A DNA stretch of 64,000 nt from Coriaria nepalensis (taxonomy: Eukaryota > Streptophyta > Magnoliopsida > Cucurbitales > Coriariaceae): NCBI GenBank assembly GCA_027186245.1, contig CP114481.1, forward strand, positions 45,663,501 through 45,727,500. The letters are read 5' to 3'. Below the pieces are notes generated by a model, which had not been told where the DNA came from, searched no databases, and saw nothing but the letters and a program-made list of their open reading frames with translations. Below are positions 24,872 through 37,300 of the stretch, piece by piece. A program made the translations under genes and the position numbers. Every line of letters starts with the position of its first letter. Within the stretch, counting starts at the first letter, position 1.

Positions 24872-25690
24872 ATGCACACTTTCCTTGCATTGATCATTTG
24901 CAAGTTATGCACAAAACTTGCATTTGTAGTGCAAAAATAGAGCTCGTTCAAATTACTTTGAAATAAGATATTGACTTGAAATGACTCATTGAAATGATTT
25001 TAATGTTCAACGAATGCACACTTTCCTTGCATTGATCATTTGCAAGTTGTGCACAAAACTTGTGTTTGAAGTGCGAAAATAGAGCTCTTTCAAATTACTT
25101 TGAAATAAGATATTGACTTGAAATGACTCATTGAAATGATTTTAATGTTCAACGAATGCACACTTTCTTTGCATTGATCATTTGCAAGTTATGCAAAAAA
25201 GTTGTGTTTGTAGTGCAAAAATAGAATTCGTTCGACTTGCTTTGAAATAAGTTATTGACTTGAAATGACTCATTGAAATGATTTTAAGGTTCAACGAATG
25301 CACACTTTCTTTGCATTGATCATTTGCAAGTTATGCACAAAACTTGTGTTTGGAGTGCGAAAATAGAATTCGTTCGACTTGCTTTGAAATAAGATATTGA
25401 CTTGAAATGACTGATTGGAATGATGTTAAGGTTAAACGAATGCACACTTTCCTTGCATTGATCATTTCCAAGTTATGCACAAAACTTGTGTTTGAAGTGC
25501 GAAAATAGAATTCGTTCGACTTGCTTCGAAATAAGGTATTGACTTGAAATGACTCATTGAAATGATTTTAAGGTTAAACGAATGCACACTTTCATTGCAT
25601 TGATCATTTCCAAGTTATGCACAAAAATTGTGTTTGTAGTGCAAAAATAGAATTCGTTCGACTTGCTTTGAAATAAGTTATTGACTTGAA
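24872..25690 (+). repeat. Mixed monomers with two GAGCTC variants
   Basis: Contains GAGCTC in place of GAATTC at 24940-24945 and 25082-25087, both followed by TTCAAATTACTTTG, and AATGTTCAACGAATGC starts. These would be SacI sites and EcoRI gaps. The remaining copies are types A and B. Confidence 0.8.
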
Positions 25691-26550
25691 ATGACTCATT
25701 CATATGATTTTAAGGTTAAATGAATGCACACTTTCTTTGCATTGATCATTTGCAAGTTATGCACAAAACTTGTGCTTGGAGTGCGAAAATAGAATTCGTT
25801 CGACTTGCTTTGAAATAAGATATTGACTTGAAATGACTGATTGAAATGATTTTAAGGTAAACTAATGCACACATTCCTTGCATTGATAATTTCCAAGTTA
25901 TGCACAACACTTGTGTTTGAGGTGCGAAAATGGAATTCGTTCGACTTGCTTTGAAATAAGATATTGACTTGAAATGACTCATTGAAATGATTTTAAGGTT
26001 AAACGAATGCACACTTTCCTCGCATTGATCATTTCCAACTTATGCACAAAACTTGTGTTTGTAGTGCAAAAATAGAATTCGTTCGACTTGCTTTGAAATA
26101 AGTTATTGACTTGAAATGACTCATTCATATGATTTTAAGGTTAAATGAATGCACACTTTCTTTGCATTGATAATTTGCAAGTTATGCACAAAACTTGTGC
26201 TTGGAGTGCGAAAATAGAATTCGTTCGACTTGCTTTGAAATAAGATATTGACTTGAAATGACTGATTGAAATGATTTTAAGGTAAACTAATGCACACATT
26301 CCTTGCATTGATCATTTCCAAGTTATGCACAACACTTGTGTTTGAGGTGCGAAAATGGAATTCGTTCGACTTGCTTTGAAATAAGATATTGACTTGAAAT
26401 GACTCATTGAAATGATTTTAAGGTTAAACAAATGCACACTTTCCTCGCATTGATCATTTCCAACTTATGCACAAAACTTGTGTTTGTAGTGCAAAAATAG
26501 AATTCGTTCGACTTGCTTTGAAATAAGTTATTGACTTGAAATGACTCATT
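25691..26550 (+). repeat. Trimer HOR (425 bp), two copies
   Basis: CATTCATATG at 25697 and 26122 is 425 bp apart (3 x 142 minus 1). Each unit holds the CATTCATATG monomer, a GTGCTTGGAGTGCG / GACTGATTG monomer, and a GGTAAACTAATGC monomer ending GAGGTGCGAAAATGGAATTC. The same trimer recurs once more at 26972-27396, 850 bp on. Confidence 0.85.
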
Positions 26551-29250
26551 CAAATGATTTTAAGGCTAAACGAATGCACACTTTCCTTGCATTGATCATT
26601 TGCAAGATATGCACAAAACTTGTGTTTGGAGTGCGAAAATAGAATTCATCGACTTGCTTTGAAATAAGATATTGACTTGAAATGACTCATTGAAAAGATT
26701 TTAAGGTTAAACTAATGCACACTTTCCTTGCATTGATCATCTGCAAGTTATGCACAAAACTTTTGTTTGAAGTGCGAAAATAGAATTCGTTCGACTTGCT
26801 TCGAAATAAGATATTGACTTGAAATGACTCATTGAAATGATTTTAAGGTTAAACGAATGCACACTTTCCTCACATTGATCATTTCTAACTTATGCACAAA
26901 ACTTGTGTTTGTAGTGCAAAAATAGAATTCGTTCGACTTGCTTTGAAATACGTTATTGACTTGAAATGACTCATTCATATGATTTTAAGGTTAAATGAAT
27001 GCACACTTTCTTTGCATTGATCATTTGCAAGTTATGCACAAAACTTGTGCTTGGAGTGCGAAAATAGAATTCGTTCGACTTGCTTTGAAATAAGATATTG
27101 ACTTGAAATGACTGATTGAAATGATTTTAAGGTAAACTAATGCACACATTCCTTGCATTGATCATTTCCAAGTTATGCACAACACTTGTGTTTGAGGTGC
27201 GAAAATGGAATTCGTTCGACTTGCTTTGAAATAAGATATTGACTTGAAATGACTCATTGAAATGATTTTAAGGTTAAACGAATGCACACTTTCCTCACAT
27301 TGATCATTTCTAACTTATGCACAAAACTTGTGTTTGTAGTGCAAAAATAGAATTCGTTCGACTTGATTTGAAATAAGTTATTGACTTGAAATGACTCATT
27401 CAAATGATTTTAAGGCTAAACGAATGCACACTTTCCTTGCATCGATCATTTGCAAGTTATGCACAAAACTTGTGTTTGAAGTGTGAAAATAGAATTCGTT
27501 CGACTTGCTACGAAATAAGATATTGACTTGAAATGACTCATTGAAATGATTTTAAGGTTAAACGAATGCACACTTTCCTCGCATTGATCATTTCAAACTT
27601 AAGCACAAAACTTGTGTTTGTAGTGCAAAAATAGAATTCGTTCGACTTGCTTTGAAATAAGTTATTGACTTGAAATGACTCATTGAAATGATTTTAAGGT
27701 TAAACGAATGCACACTTTCCTTGCATTGATCAATTGCAAGTTATTCACAAAACTTGTGTTTGGAGTGCGAAAATAGAATTCATTCGACTTGCTTTGAAAT
27801 AAGTTATTGACTTGAAATGACTCATTCAAATGATTTTAAGGTTAAACGAATGCACACTTTCCTTGCATTGATCATCTGCAAGTTATGCACAAAACTTGTG
27901 TTTGAAGTGCGAAAATAGAATTCGTTCGAGTTGCTTCGAAATAAGATATTGACTTGAAATGACTCATTCAAATGATTTTAAGGTTAAACGAATGCACACT
28001 TTCCTTACATCGATCTTTTGCAAGTTATGCACAAAGCTTGTGTTTGAAGTGCGAAAATAGAATTCGTTCGACTTGCTTCGAAATAAGATATTGACTTGAA
28101 ATGACTCATTGAAATGATTTTAAGGCTAAACGAATGCACACTTTCCTTGCATTGATCATTTGCAAGATATGCACAAAACTTGTGTTTGGAGTGCGAAAAT
28201 AGAATTCATCGACTTGCTTTGAAATAAGATATTGACTTGAAATGACTCATTGAAAAGATTTTAAGGTTAAACTAATGCACACTTTCCTTGCATTGATCAT
28301 CTGCAAGTTATGCACAAAACTTTTGTTTGAAGTGCGAAAATAGAATTCGTTCGACTTGCTTCGAAATAAGATATTGACTTGAAATGACTCATTGAAATGA
28401 TTTTATGGTTAAACGAATGCACACTTTCCTCACATTGATCATTTCTAACTTATGCACAAAACTTGTGTTTGTAGTGCAAAAATAGAATTCGTTCGACTTG
28501 CTTTGAAATAAGTTATTGACTTGAAATGACTCATTCAAATGATTTTAAGGCTAAACGAATGCACACTTTCCTTGCATCGATCATTTGCAAGTTATGCACA
28601 AAACTTGTGTTTGAAGTGTGAAAATAGAATTCGTTCGACTTGCTACGAAATAAGATATTGACTTGAAATGACTCATTGAAATGATTTTAAGGTTAAACGA
28701 ATGCACACTTTCCTCGCATTGATCATTTCCAACTTAAGCACAAAACTTGTGTTTGTAGTGCAAAAATAGAATTCGTTCGAGTTGCTTTGAAATAAGTTAT
28801 TGACTTGAAATGACTCATTGAAATGATTTTAAGGTTAAACGAATGCACATTTTCCTTGCATTGATCATTTGCAAGTTATTCACAAAACTTGTGTTTGGAG
28901 TGCGAAAATAGAATTCATTCGACTTGCTTTGAAATAAGTTATTGACTTGAAATGACTCATTCAAATGATTTTAAGGTTAAACGAATGCACACTTTCCTTG
29001 CATTGATCATCTGCAAGTTATGCACAAAACTTGTGTTTGAAGTGCGAAAATAGAATTCGTTCGACTTGCTTCGAAATAAGATATTGACTTGAAATGACTC
29101 ATTCAAATGATTTTAAGGTTAAACGAATGCACACTTTCCTTGCATTGATCATCTGCAAGTTATGCACAAAACTTGTGTTTGAAGTGCGAAAATAGAATTC
29201 GTTCGACTTGCTTCGAAATAAGATATTGACTTGAAATGACTCATTCAAAT
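26551..29250 (+). repeat. Overlapping 11-mer and 8-mer offset blocks
   Basis: GAATTCATCGACTTGC (CATCGAC at 26647 and 28207) gives 1560 bp, 11 x 142 minus 2. The rare AAGCACAAAACTTG at 27601 and 28736 gives 1135 bp, 8 x 142 minus 1. Thus 26551-26960 pairs with 28111-28520 and 27280-28110 pairs with about 28415-29245. The difference of three monomers equals the CATTCATATG trimer present only in the first copy (26972-27396). Confidence 0.82.
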
Positions 29251-29566
29251 GATTTTAAGGTTAAAGTAATGCACAGATTCCTGGCATTGATCATTTGCAA
29301 GTTATGCACAAAGCTTGTGTTTGAAGTGCGAAAATAGAATTCGTTCGACTTGCTTCGAAATAAGATATTGACTTGAAATGACTCATTGAAATGATTTTAA
29401 GGTTAAACGAATGCACACTTTCCTCGCATTGATCATTTCCAACTTATGCACAAAACTTGTGTTTGTAGTGCAAAAATAGAATTCGTTCGACTTGCTTTGA
29501 AATAAGTTATTGACTTGAAAGGACTCATTGAAAAGATTTTAAGGTTAAACTAATGCACACATTCCT
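29251..29566 (+). repeat. Lead-in monomers derived from the 16-mer HOR
   Basis: Carries a hybrid monomer with GTAATGCACAGATTCCTGG and CACAAAGCTTGTG (a HindIII AAGCTT variant), then copies matching 5940-6110 such as CTCGCATTGATCATTTCC and GAAAGGACTCATTGAAAAG. Confidence 0.75.
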
Positions 29567-30595
29567 TGCATTGATCATTTCCAAGTTATGCACAAAACTT
29601 GTGTTTGAGGTGCGAAAATAGAATTCGTTCGACTTGCTTCGAAATAAGATATTGACTTGAAATGACTCATTGAAATGATTTTAAGGTTAAACGAATGCAC
29701 ACTTTCATTGCATTGATCATTCGCACGTTATGCACAAAAATTGTGTTTGTAGTGCAAAAATAGAATTCGTTCGACTTGCTTTGAAATAAGTTATTGACTT
29801 GAAATGACTCCTTCAAATGATTTTAAGGATAAACGAATGCACACTTTCCTTGCATTGATCATTTCCAACTTATGCCCAAAACTTGCATTTGTAGTGCGAA
29901 AATAGAATTCGTTCGACTTGCTTCGAAATAAGATATTGACTTGAAATGCCTCATTGAAATGATTTTAAAGTTAAACGAAGGCACACTTTCATTGCATTGA
30001 TCATTTGCAAGTTATGCACAAAAATTGTGTTTGAAGTGCAAAAATAGAATTCGTTCAACTTGCTACGAATTAAGATATTGACTTGAAATGACTCATTGAA
30101 ATGACTTTAAGGTTAAACGAATGCACACTTTTCTTGCATTGATCATTTGCAAGTTATGCACAAAACTTGTGTTTGAAGTGCGAAAATAGAATTCGTTCGA
30201 CTTGCTTCGAAATAAGATATTGACTTCAAATGACTCATTAAAATGATTTTAAGGTTAAACGAATGCACACTTTCCTTGCATTGATCATTTGCAAGTTATG
30301 CACAAAACTTTTGTTTGACGTGCCAAAATAGAATTGGTTTGAATTGCTTTGATATAAGATATTGACCTGAAATGACTCAGTGAAATGATTTTAAGGTTAA
30401 ACTAATGCACACATTCCTTGCATTGATCATTTCCAAGTTCTGCACAAAACTTGTGTTTGAAGTGCGAAAATAGAATTCGTTCGACTTGCTTCGAAATAAG
30501 ATATTGACTTGAAATGACTCATTGAAATGATTTTAAGGTTAAAGTAATGCACAGATTCCTGGCATTGATCATTTCCAAGTTATGCACAAAACTTG
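29567..30595 (+). repeat. 9-mer HOR (1278 bp), copy 1
   Basis: TATGCCCAAA at 29871 and 31149, CTTCAAATGA after GACTC at 29811 and 31089, and GAGGTGCG at 29607 and 30885 are all 1278 bp apart (9 x 142). The monomer order follows half of the 16-mer HOR (compare 6110-6960), including AATTGGTTTGAATTGC and TTTGATATAAG, so it is a truncated derivative with its own markers (GACTCCTTCAAATG, AAGGATAAACG). Confidence 0.88.
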
Positions 30596-30844
30596 CGTTT
30601 GAAGTGCGAACATAGAATTCGTTCAACGTGCTTTGAAATAAGATATTGACTTGAAATGACTCATTGAAATGATTTTAAGGTTAAACGAATGCGCACTTTC
30701 GTTGCATTGATCATTTCCAAGTTATGCACAAAACTTGCGTTTGAAGTGCGAACATAGAATTCGTTCAACGTGCTTTGAAATAAGATATTGACTTGAAATG
30801 ACTCATTGAAATGATTTTAAGGTTAAACGAATGCGCACTTTCGT
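30596..30844 (+). repeat. Locally duplicated GCGCAC monomers
   Basis: A monomer with GTGCGAACATAGAATTC, TTCAACGTGC and GAATGCGCACTTTCGTTGC is present twice at a 142-bp spacing, the simplest tandem step visible in the window. Related monomers recur near 33.0-33.1, 35.55-35.7 and 41.25-41.35 kb. Confidence 0.85.
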
Positions 30845-31873
30845 TGCATTGATCATTTCCAAGTTATGCACAAAACTTGTGTTTGAGGTGCGAAAATAGA
30901 ATTCGTTCGACTTGCTTCGAAATAAGATATTGACTTGAAATGACTCATTGAAATGATTTTAAGGTTAAACGAATGCACACTTTCATTGCATTGATCATTC
31001 GCACGTTATGCACAAAAATTGTGTTTGTAGTGCAAAAATAGAATTCGTTCGACTTGCTTTGAAATAAGTTATTGACTTGAAATGACTCCTTCAAATGATT
31101 TTAAGGATAAACGAATGCACACTTTCCTTGCATTGATCATTTCCAACTTATGCCCAAAACTTGCATTTGTAGTGCGAAAATAGAATTCGTTCGACTTGCT
31201 TCGAAATAAGATATTGACTTGAAATGCCTCATTGAAATGATTTTAAAGTTAAACGAAGGCACACTTTCATTGCATTGATCATTTGCAAGTTATGCACAAA
31301 AATTGTGTTTGAAGTGCAAAAATAGAATTCGTTCAACTTGCTACGAATTAAGATATTGACTTGAAATGACTCATTGAAATGACTTTAAGGTTAAACGAAT
31401 GCACACTTTTCTTGCATTGATCATTTGCAAGTTATGCACAAAACTTGTGTTTGAAGTGCGAAAATAGAATTCGTTCGACTTGCTTCGAAATAAGATATTG
31501 ACTTCAAATGACTCATTAAAATGATTTTAAGGTTAAACGAATGCACACTTTCCTTGCATTGATCATTTGCAAGTTATGCACAAAACTTTTGTTTGACGTG
31601 CCAAAATAGAATTGGTTTGAATTGCTTTGATATAAGATATTGACCTGAAATGACTCAGTGAAATGATTTTAAGGTTAAACTAATGCACACATTCCTTGCA
31701 TTGATCATTTCCAAGTTCTGCACAAAACTTGTGTTTGAAGTGCGAAAATAGAATTCGTTCGACTTGCTTCGAAATAAGATATTGACTTGAAATGACTCAT
31801 TGAAATGATTTTAAGGTTAAAGTAATGCACAGATTCCTTGCATTGATCATTTCCAAGTTATGCACAAAACTTG
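30845..31873 (+). repeat. 9-mer HOR (1278 bp), copy 2
   Basis: Second copy of 29567-30595, near-identical. At the end the copies part: GCACAGATTCCTGG with CTTGCGTTTG in copy 1, GCACAGATTCCTTG with CTTGTGTTTG in copy 2. Confidence 0.88.
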
Positions 31874-32235
31874 TGTTTGAAGTGCGAAAATAAAATTCGT
31901 TCGACTTGCTTCGAAATAAGATATTGACTTGGAATGACTCATTGAAATGATTTTAAGGTTCAACAAATGCACACTTTCATTGCATTGATCATTTGCAAGT
32001 TATGCACAAAAATTGTGTTTGAAGTGCAAAAATAGAATTCGTTCGACTTGCTACGAAATAAGATATTGACTTGAAATGACTCATTTAAATGATTTTAAGG
32101 TTAAACGAATGCACACTTTTCTTGCATTGATCATTTGCAAGTTATGCACAAAATTTGTGTTTGAAGTGCGAAAATAGAATTCGTTCGACTTGCTTCGAAA
32201 TAAGATATTGACGTGAAATGACTCATTAAAATGAT
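31874..32235 (+). repeat. Mixed satellite monomers
   Basis: Two to three monomers of common types (TTCAACAAATGC start, GCTACGAAATAAG). No other content is seen. Confidence 0.75.
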
Positions 32236-33000
32236 TTTAAGGTTAAACTAATGCACACTTTCCTTGCATTGATCATTTGCAAGTTATGGACGAAACTTTT
32301 GTTTGACGTGCCAAATTAGAATTCGTTTGAATTGCTTTGAAATAAGATATTGACTTGAAATGACTCAGTGAAATGATTTTAAGGTTAAACTAATGCACAC
32401 ATTCCTGGCATTGATCATTTCCAAGTTATGCACAAAACTTGTGTTTGAAGTGCGAAAATAGAATTCGTTCGACTTGCTTCGAAATAAGATATTGACTTGA
32501 AATGACTCATTGAAATGATTTTTAGGTTAAAGTAATGCACACATTCCTTGCATTGATCATTTCCAAGTTATGCACAAAACTTGTGTTTGAAGTGCGAAAA
32601 TAGAATTCGTTCGACTTGCTTCGAAATAAGATATTGACTTGGAATGACTCATTGAAATGATTTTAAGGTTAAACAAGTGCACACTTTCATTGCATTGATC
32701 ATTTGCACGTTATGCACAAAAATTGTGTTTGTAGTGCGAAAATAGAATTCGTTCGAATTGCTTTGAAATAAGTTTTTAACTTGAAATGAATCATTCAAAT
32801 GTTTTTAAGGCTAAACGAATGCACACTTTCCTTGCATTGATCATTTGCAAGTTATGCACAAAACTTGTGTTTGAAGTGCGAAAATAGAATTCGTTCGACC
32901 TGCTTCGAAATAAGATATTGACTTGGAATGACTCATTGAAATGATTTTAAGGTTAAACAAATGCACACATTCCCGGCATTGATCATTTCCAAGTTATGCA
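32236..33000 (+). repeat. Segment duplicated 8.1 kb away (40.3-41.2 kb)
   Basis: CGAAACTTTTGTTTGACG at 32291 recurs at 40382 (offset 8091, 57 x 142 minus 3), and AGTTTTTAACTTG at 32771 recurs at 41004 (offset 8233). The offset grows by exactly 142, so the 40-kb copy has one more monomer (or this one lost one). Part of it also matches 35.2-35.5 kb at an offset of 2839. Confidence 0.82.
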
Positions 33001-36000
33001 CAAAACTTGCGTTTGAAGTGCGAACATAGAATTCATTCAACGTGCTTTGAAATAAGATATTGACTTGAAATGACTCATTGAAATGATTTTAAGGTTAAAC
33101 GAATGCGCACTTTCGTTGCATTGATCATTTCCAAGTTATGCACAAAACTTGTGTTTTTAGTGCAAAAATAGAATTCGTTCGAATTGCTTGGAAATAAGTT
33201 GTTGACTCGAAATGACTCATTCAAATGATTTTAACGTTAAACGAATGCACACTTTCCTTGCATTGATCATTTGCAAGTTATGCAGAAAAGTTCTGTTTGA
33301 AGTGCAAAAATCGAATTCGTTCGAATTGCTTTTAAATAAGATATTGACTTGAAATGACTCAGTGAAATGATTTTAAGGTTAAACTAATGCACACATTCCT
33401 GGCATTGATCATTTCCAAGTTATGCACAAAACTTGTGTTTGAAGTGCGAAAATAGAATTCGTTCGACTTGCTTCGAAATAAGATATTGACTTGAAATGAC
33501 TCATTGAAATGATTTTAAGGTTAAAGTAATGCACACATTCCTTGCATTGATCATTTCCAAGTTATGCACAAAACTTGTGTTTGACGTGCGAAAATAGAAT
33601 TCGTTCGACTTGCTTCGAAATAAGATATTGACTTGAAATGACTCATTGAAATGATTTTAAGGTTAAACGACTGCACACTTTCATTGCATTGATCATTTGC
33701 AAGTTATGCAAAAAAATTGTGTTTGTAGTGCGAAAAATAGAATTCGTTCGACTTGCTTTAAAATAAGTTATTGACTTGAAATGACTCATTCATATGATTT
33801 TAAGGTTAAATGAATGCACACTTTCTTTGCATTGATCATTTGCAAGTTATGCACAAAACTTGTGCTTGGAGTGCGAAAATAGAATTCGTTCGACTTGCTT
33901 TGAAATAAGATATTGACTTGAAATGACTGATTGAAACGATTTTAAGGTAAACTAATGCACACATTCCTTGCATTGATCATTTTCAAGTAATGCACAAAAC
34001 TTGTGTTTGAGGTGCGAAAATAGAATTCGTTCGACTTGCTTTGAATTAAGATATTGACTTGAAATGACTCATTGAAATGATTTTGAGGTTAAACTAATGC
34101 ACACATTCCTTGCATTGATAATTTCCAAGTTATGCACAAAACTTGTGTTTGAAGTGCGAAAATAGAATTCGTTCGACTTGCTTCGAAATAAGATATTGAC
34201 TTGAAATGACTCATTGAAATGATTTTAAGGTTAAACGAATGCACACTTTCCTTGCATTGATCATTTGCAAGTTATGCACAAAACTTGTGTTTGAAGTGCG
34301 AAAATAGAATTCGTTCAACTTGCTTCGAAATAAGATATTGACTTGAAATGACTCATTGAAATGATTTTAAGGTTAAACGAATGCACACTTTCCTTGCATT
34401 GATCATTTGCAAGTTGTGCACAAAACTTTTGTTTGAAGTGCGAAAATAGAATTGGTTCGACTTGCTTTAAAATAAGTTATTGACTTGAAATGACTCATTC
34501 ATATGATTTTAAGGTTAAATGAATGCACACTTTCTTTGCATTGATCATTTGCAAGTTATGCACAAAACTTGTGCTTGGAGTGAGAAAATAGAATTCGTTC
34601 GACTTGCTTTGAAATAAGATATTGACTTGAAATGACTGATTGAAATGATTTTAAGGTAAACTAATGCACACATTCCTTGCATTGATCATTTCCAAGTAAT
34701 GCACAAAACTTGTGTTTGAGGTGCGAAAATAGAATTCGTTCGACTTGCTTCGAAATAAGATATTGACTTGAAATGACTCATTGAAATGATTTTAAGGTTA
34801 AACGACTGCACACTTTCATTGCATTGATCATTTGCAAGTTATGCAAAAAAATTGTGTTTGTAGTGCGAAAAATAGAATTCGTTCGACTTGCTTTAAAATA
34901 AGTTATTGACTTGAAATGACTCATTCATATGATTTTAAGGTTAAATGAATGCACACTTTCTTTGCATTGATCATTTGCAAGTTATGCACAAAACTTGTGC
35001 TTGGAGTGCGAAAATAGAATTCGTTCGACTTGCTTTGAAATAAGATATTGACTTGAAATGACTGATTGAAATGATTTTAAGGTAAACTAATGCACACATT
35101 CCTTGCATTGATCATTTCCAAGTAATGCACAAAACTTGTGTTTGAGGTGCGAAAATAGAATTCGTTCGACTTGCTTTGAAATAAGATATTGACTTGAAAT
35201 GACTCAGTGAAATGATTTTAAGGTTAAACTAATGCACACATTCCTGGCATTGATCATTTCCAAGTTATGCACAAAACTTGTGTTTGAAGTGCGAAAATAG
35301 AATTCGTTCGACTTGCTTCGAAATAAGATATTGACTTGAAATGACTCATTGAAATGATTTTTAGGTTAAAGTAATGCACACATTCCTTGCATTGATCATT
35401 TCCAAGTTATGCACAAAACTTGTGTTTGAAGTGCGAAAATAGAATTCGTTCGACTTGCTTCGAAATAAGATATTGACTTGGAATGACTCATTGAAATGAT
35501 TTTAAGGTTAAACTAATGCACACATTCCTGGCATTGATCATTTCCAAGTTATGCACAAAACTTGCGTTTGAAGTGCGAACATAGAATTCGTTCAACGTGC
35601 TTTGAAATAAGATATTGACTTGAAATGACTCATTGAAATGATTTTAAGGTTAAACGAATGCGCACTTTCGTTGCATTGATCATTTCCAAGTTATGCACAA
35701 AACTTGTGTTTTTAGTGCAAAAATAGAATTCGTTCGAATTGCTTGGAAATAAGTTGTTGACTCGAAATGACTCATTCAAATGATTTTAACGTTAAACGAA
35801 TGCACACTTTCCTTGCATTGATCATTTGCAAGTTATGCACAAAAGTTCTGTTTGAAGTGCAAAAATCGAATTCGTTCGAATTGCTTTTAAATAAGATATT
35901 GACTTGAAATGACTCAGTGAAATGATTTTAAGGTTAAACTAATGCACACATTCCTGGCATTGATCATTTCCAAGTTATGCACAAAACTTGTGTTTGAAGT

Positions 36001-37300
36001 GCGAAAATAGAATTCGTTCGACTTGCTTCGAAATAAGATATTGACTTGAAATGACTCATTGAAATGATTTTAAGGTTAAAGTAATGCACACATTCCTTGC
36101 ATTGATCATTTCCAAGTTATGCACAAAACTTGTGTTTAACGTGCGAAAATAGAATTCGTTCGACTTGCTTCGAAATAAGATATTGACTTGAAATGACTCA
36201 TTGAAATGATTTTAAGGTTAAACGACTGCACACTTTCATTGCATTGATCATTTGCAAGTTATGCAAAAAAATTGTGTTTGTAGTGCGAAAAATAGAATTC
36301 GTTCGACTTGCTTTAAAATAAGTTATTGACTTGAAATGACTCATTCATATGATTTTAAGGTTAAATGAATGCACACTTTCTTTGCATTGATCATTTGCAA
36401 GTTATGCACAAAACTTGTGCTTGGAGTGCGAAAATAGAATTCGTTCGACTTGCTTTGAAATAAGATATTGACTTGAAATGACTGATTGAAACGATTTTAA
36501 GGTAAACTAATGCACACATTCCTTGCATTGATCATTTCCAAGTAATGCACAAAACTTGTGTTTGAGGTGCGAAAATAGAATTCGTTCGACTTGCTTTGAA
36601 TTAAGATATTGACTTGAAATGACTCATTGAAATGATTTTGAGGTTAAACTAATGCACACATTCCTTGCATTGATAATTTCCAAGTTATGCACAAAACTTG
36701 TGTTTGAAGTGCGAAAATAGAATTCGTTCGACTTGCTTCGAAATAAGATATTGACTTGAAATGACTCATTGAAATGATTTTAAGGTTAAACGAATGCACA
36801 CTTTCCTTGCATTGATCATTTGCAAGTTATGCACAAAACTTGTGTTTGAAGTGCGAAAATAGAATTCGTTCAACTTGCTTCGAAATAAGATATTGACTTG
36901 AAATGACTCATTGAAATGATTTTAAGGTTAAACGAATGCACACTTTCCTTGCATTGATCATTTGCAAGTTGTGCACAAAACTTTTGTTTGAAGTGCGAAA
37001 ATAGAATTGGTTCGACTTGCTTTAAAATAAGTTATTGACTTGAAATGACTCATTCATATGATTTTAAGGTTAAATGAATGCACACTTTCTTTGCATTGAT
37101 CATTTGCAAGTTATGCACAAAACTTGTGCTTGGAGTGCGAAAATAGAATTCGTTCGACTTGCTTTGAAATAAGATATTGACTTGAAATGACTGATTGAAA
37201 TGATTTTAAGGTAAACTAATGCACACATTCCTTGCATTGATCATTTCCAAGTAATGCACAAAACTTGTGTTTGAGGTGCGAAAATAGAATTCGTTCGACT
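33001..37300 (+). repeat. 18-mer offset block (2555 bp)
   Basis: GATTGAAACGATTTTAAGG (TTGAAACGAT at 33931 and 36486) gives 2555 bp, 18 x 142 minus 1. About 33000-34745 repeats as 35555-37300. Shared rarities are TTGTTGACTCGAAATG, AAAAGTTCTGTTTG and GGTTAAAGTAATGC. The filler 34746-35200 is itself a repeat of 33611-34065 at 1135 bp (CGACTGC at 33668 and 34803, 8-mer). Confidence 0.85.

Noticed and set aside
26647..28207. Insertion or gene-scale event causing different 11-mer and 8-mer spacings
   Set aside because: The difference is exactly the CATTCATATG trimer of satellite monomers; no foreign DNA is involved.
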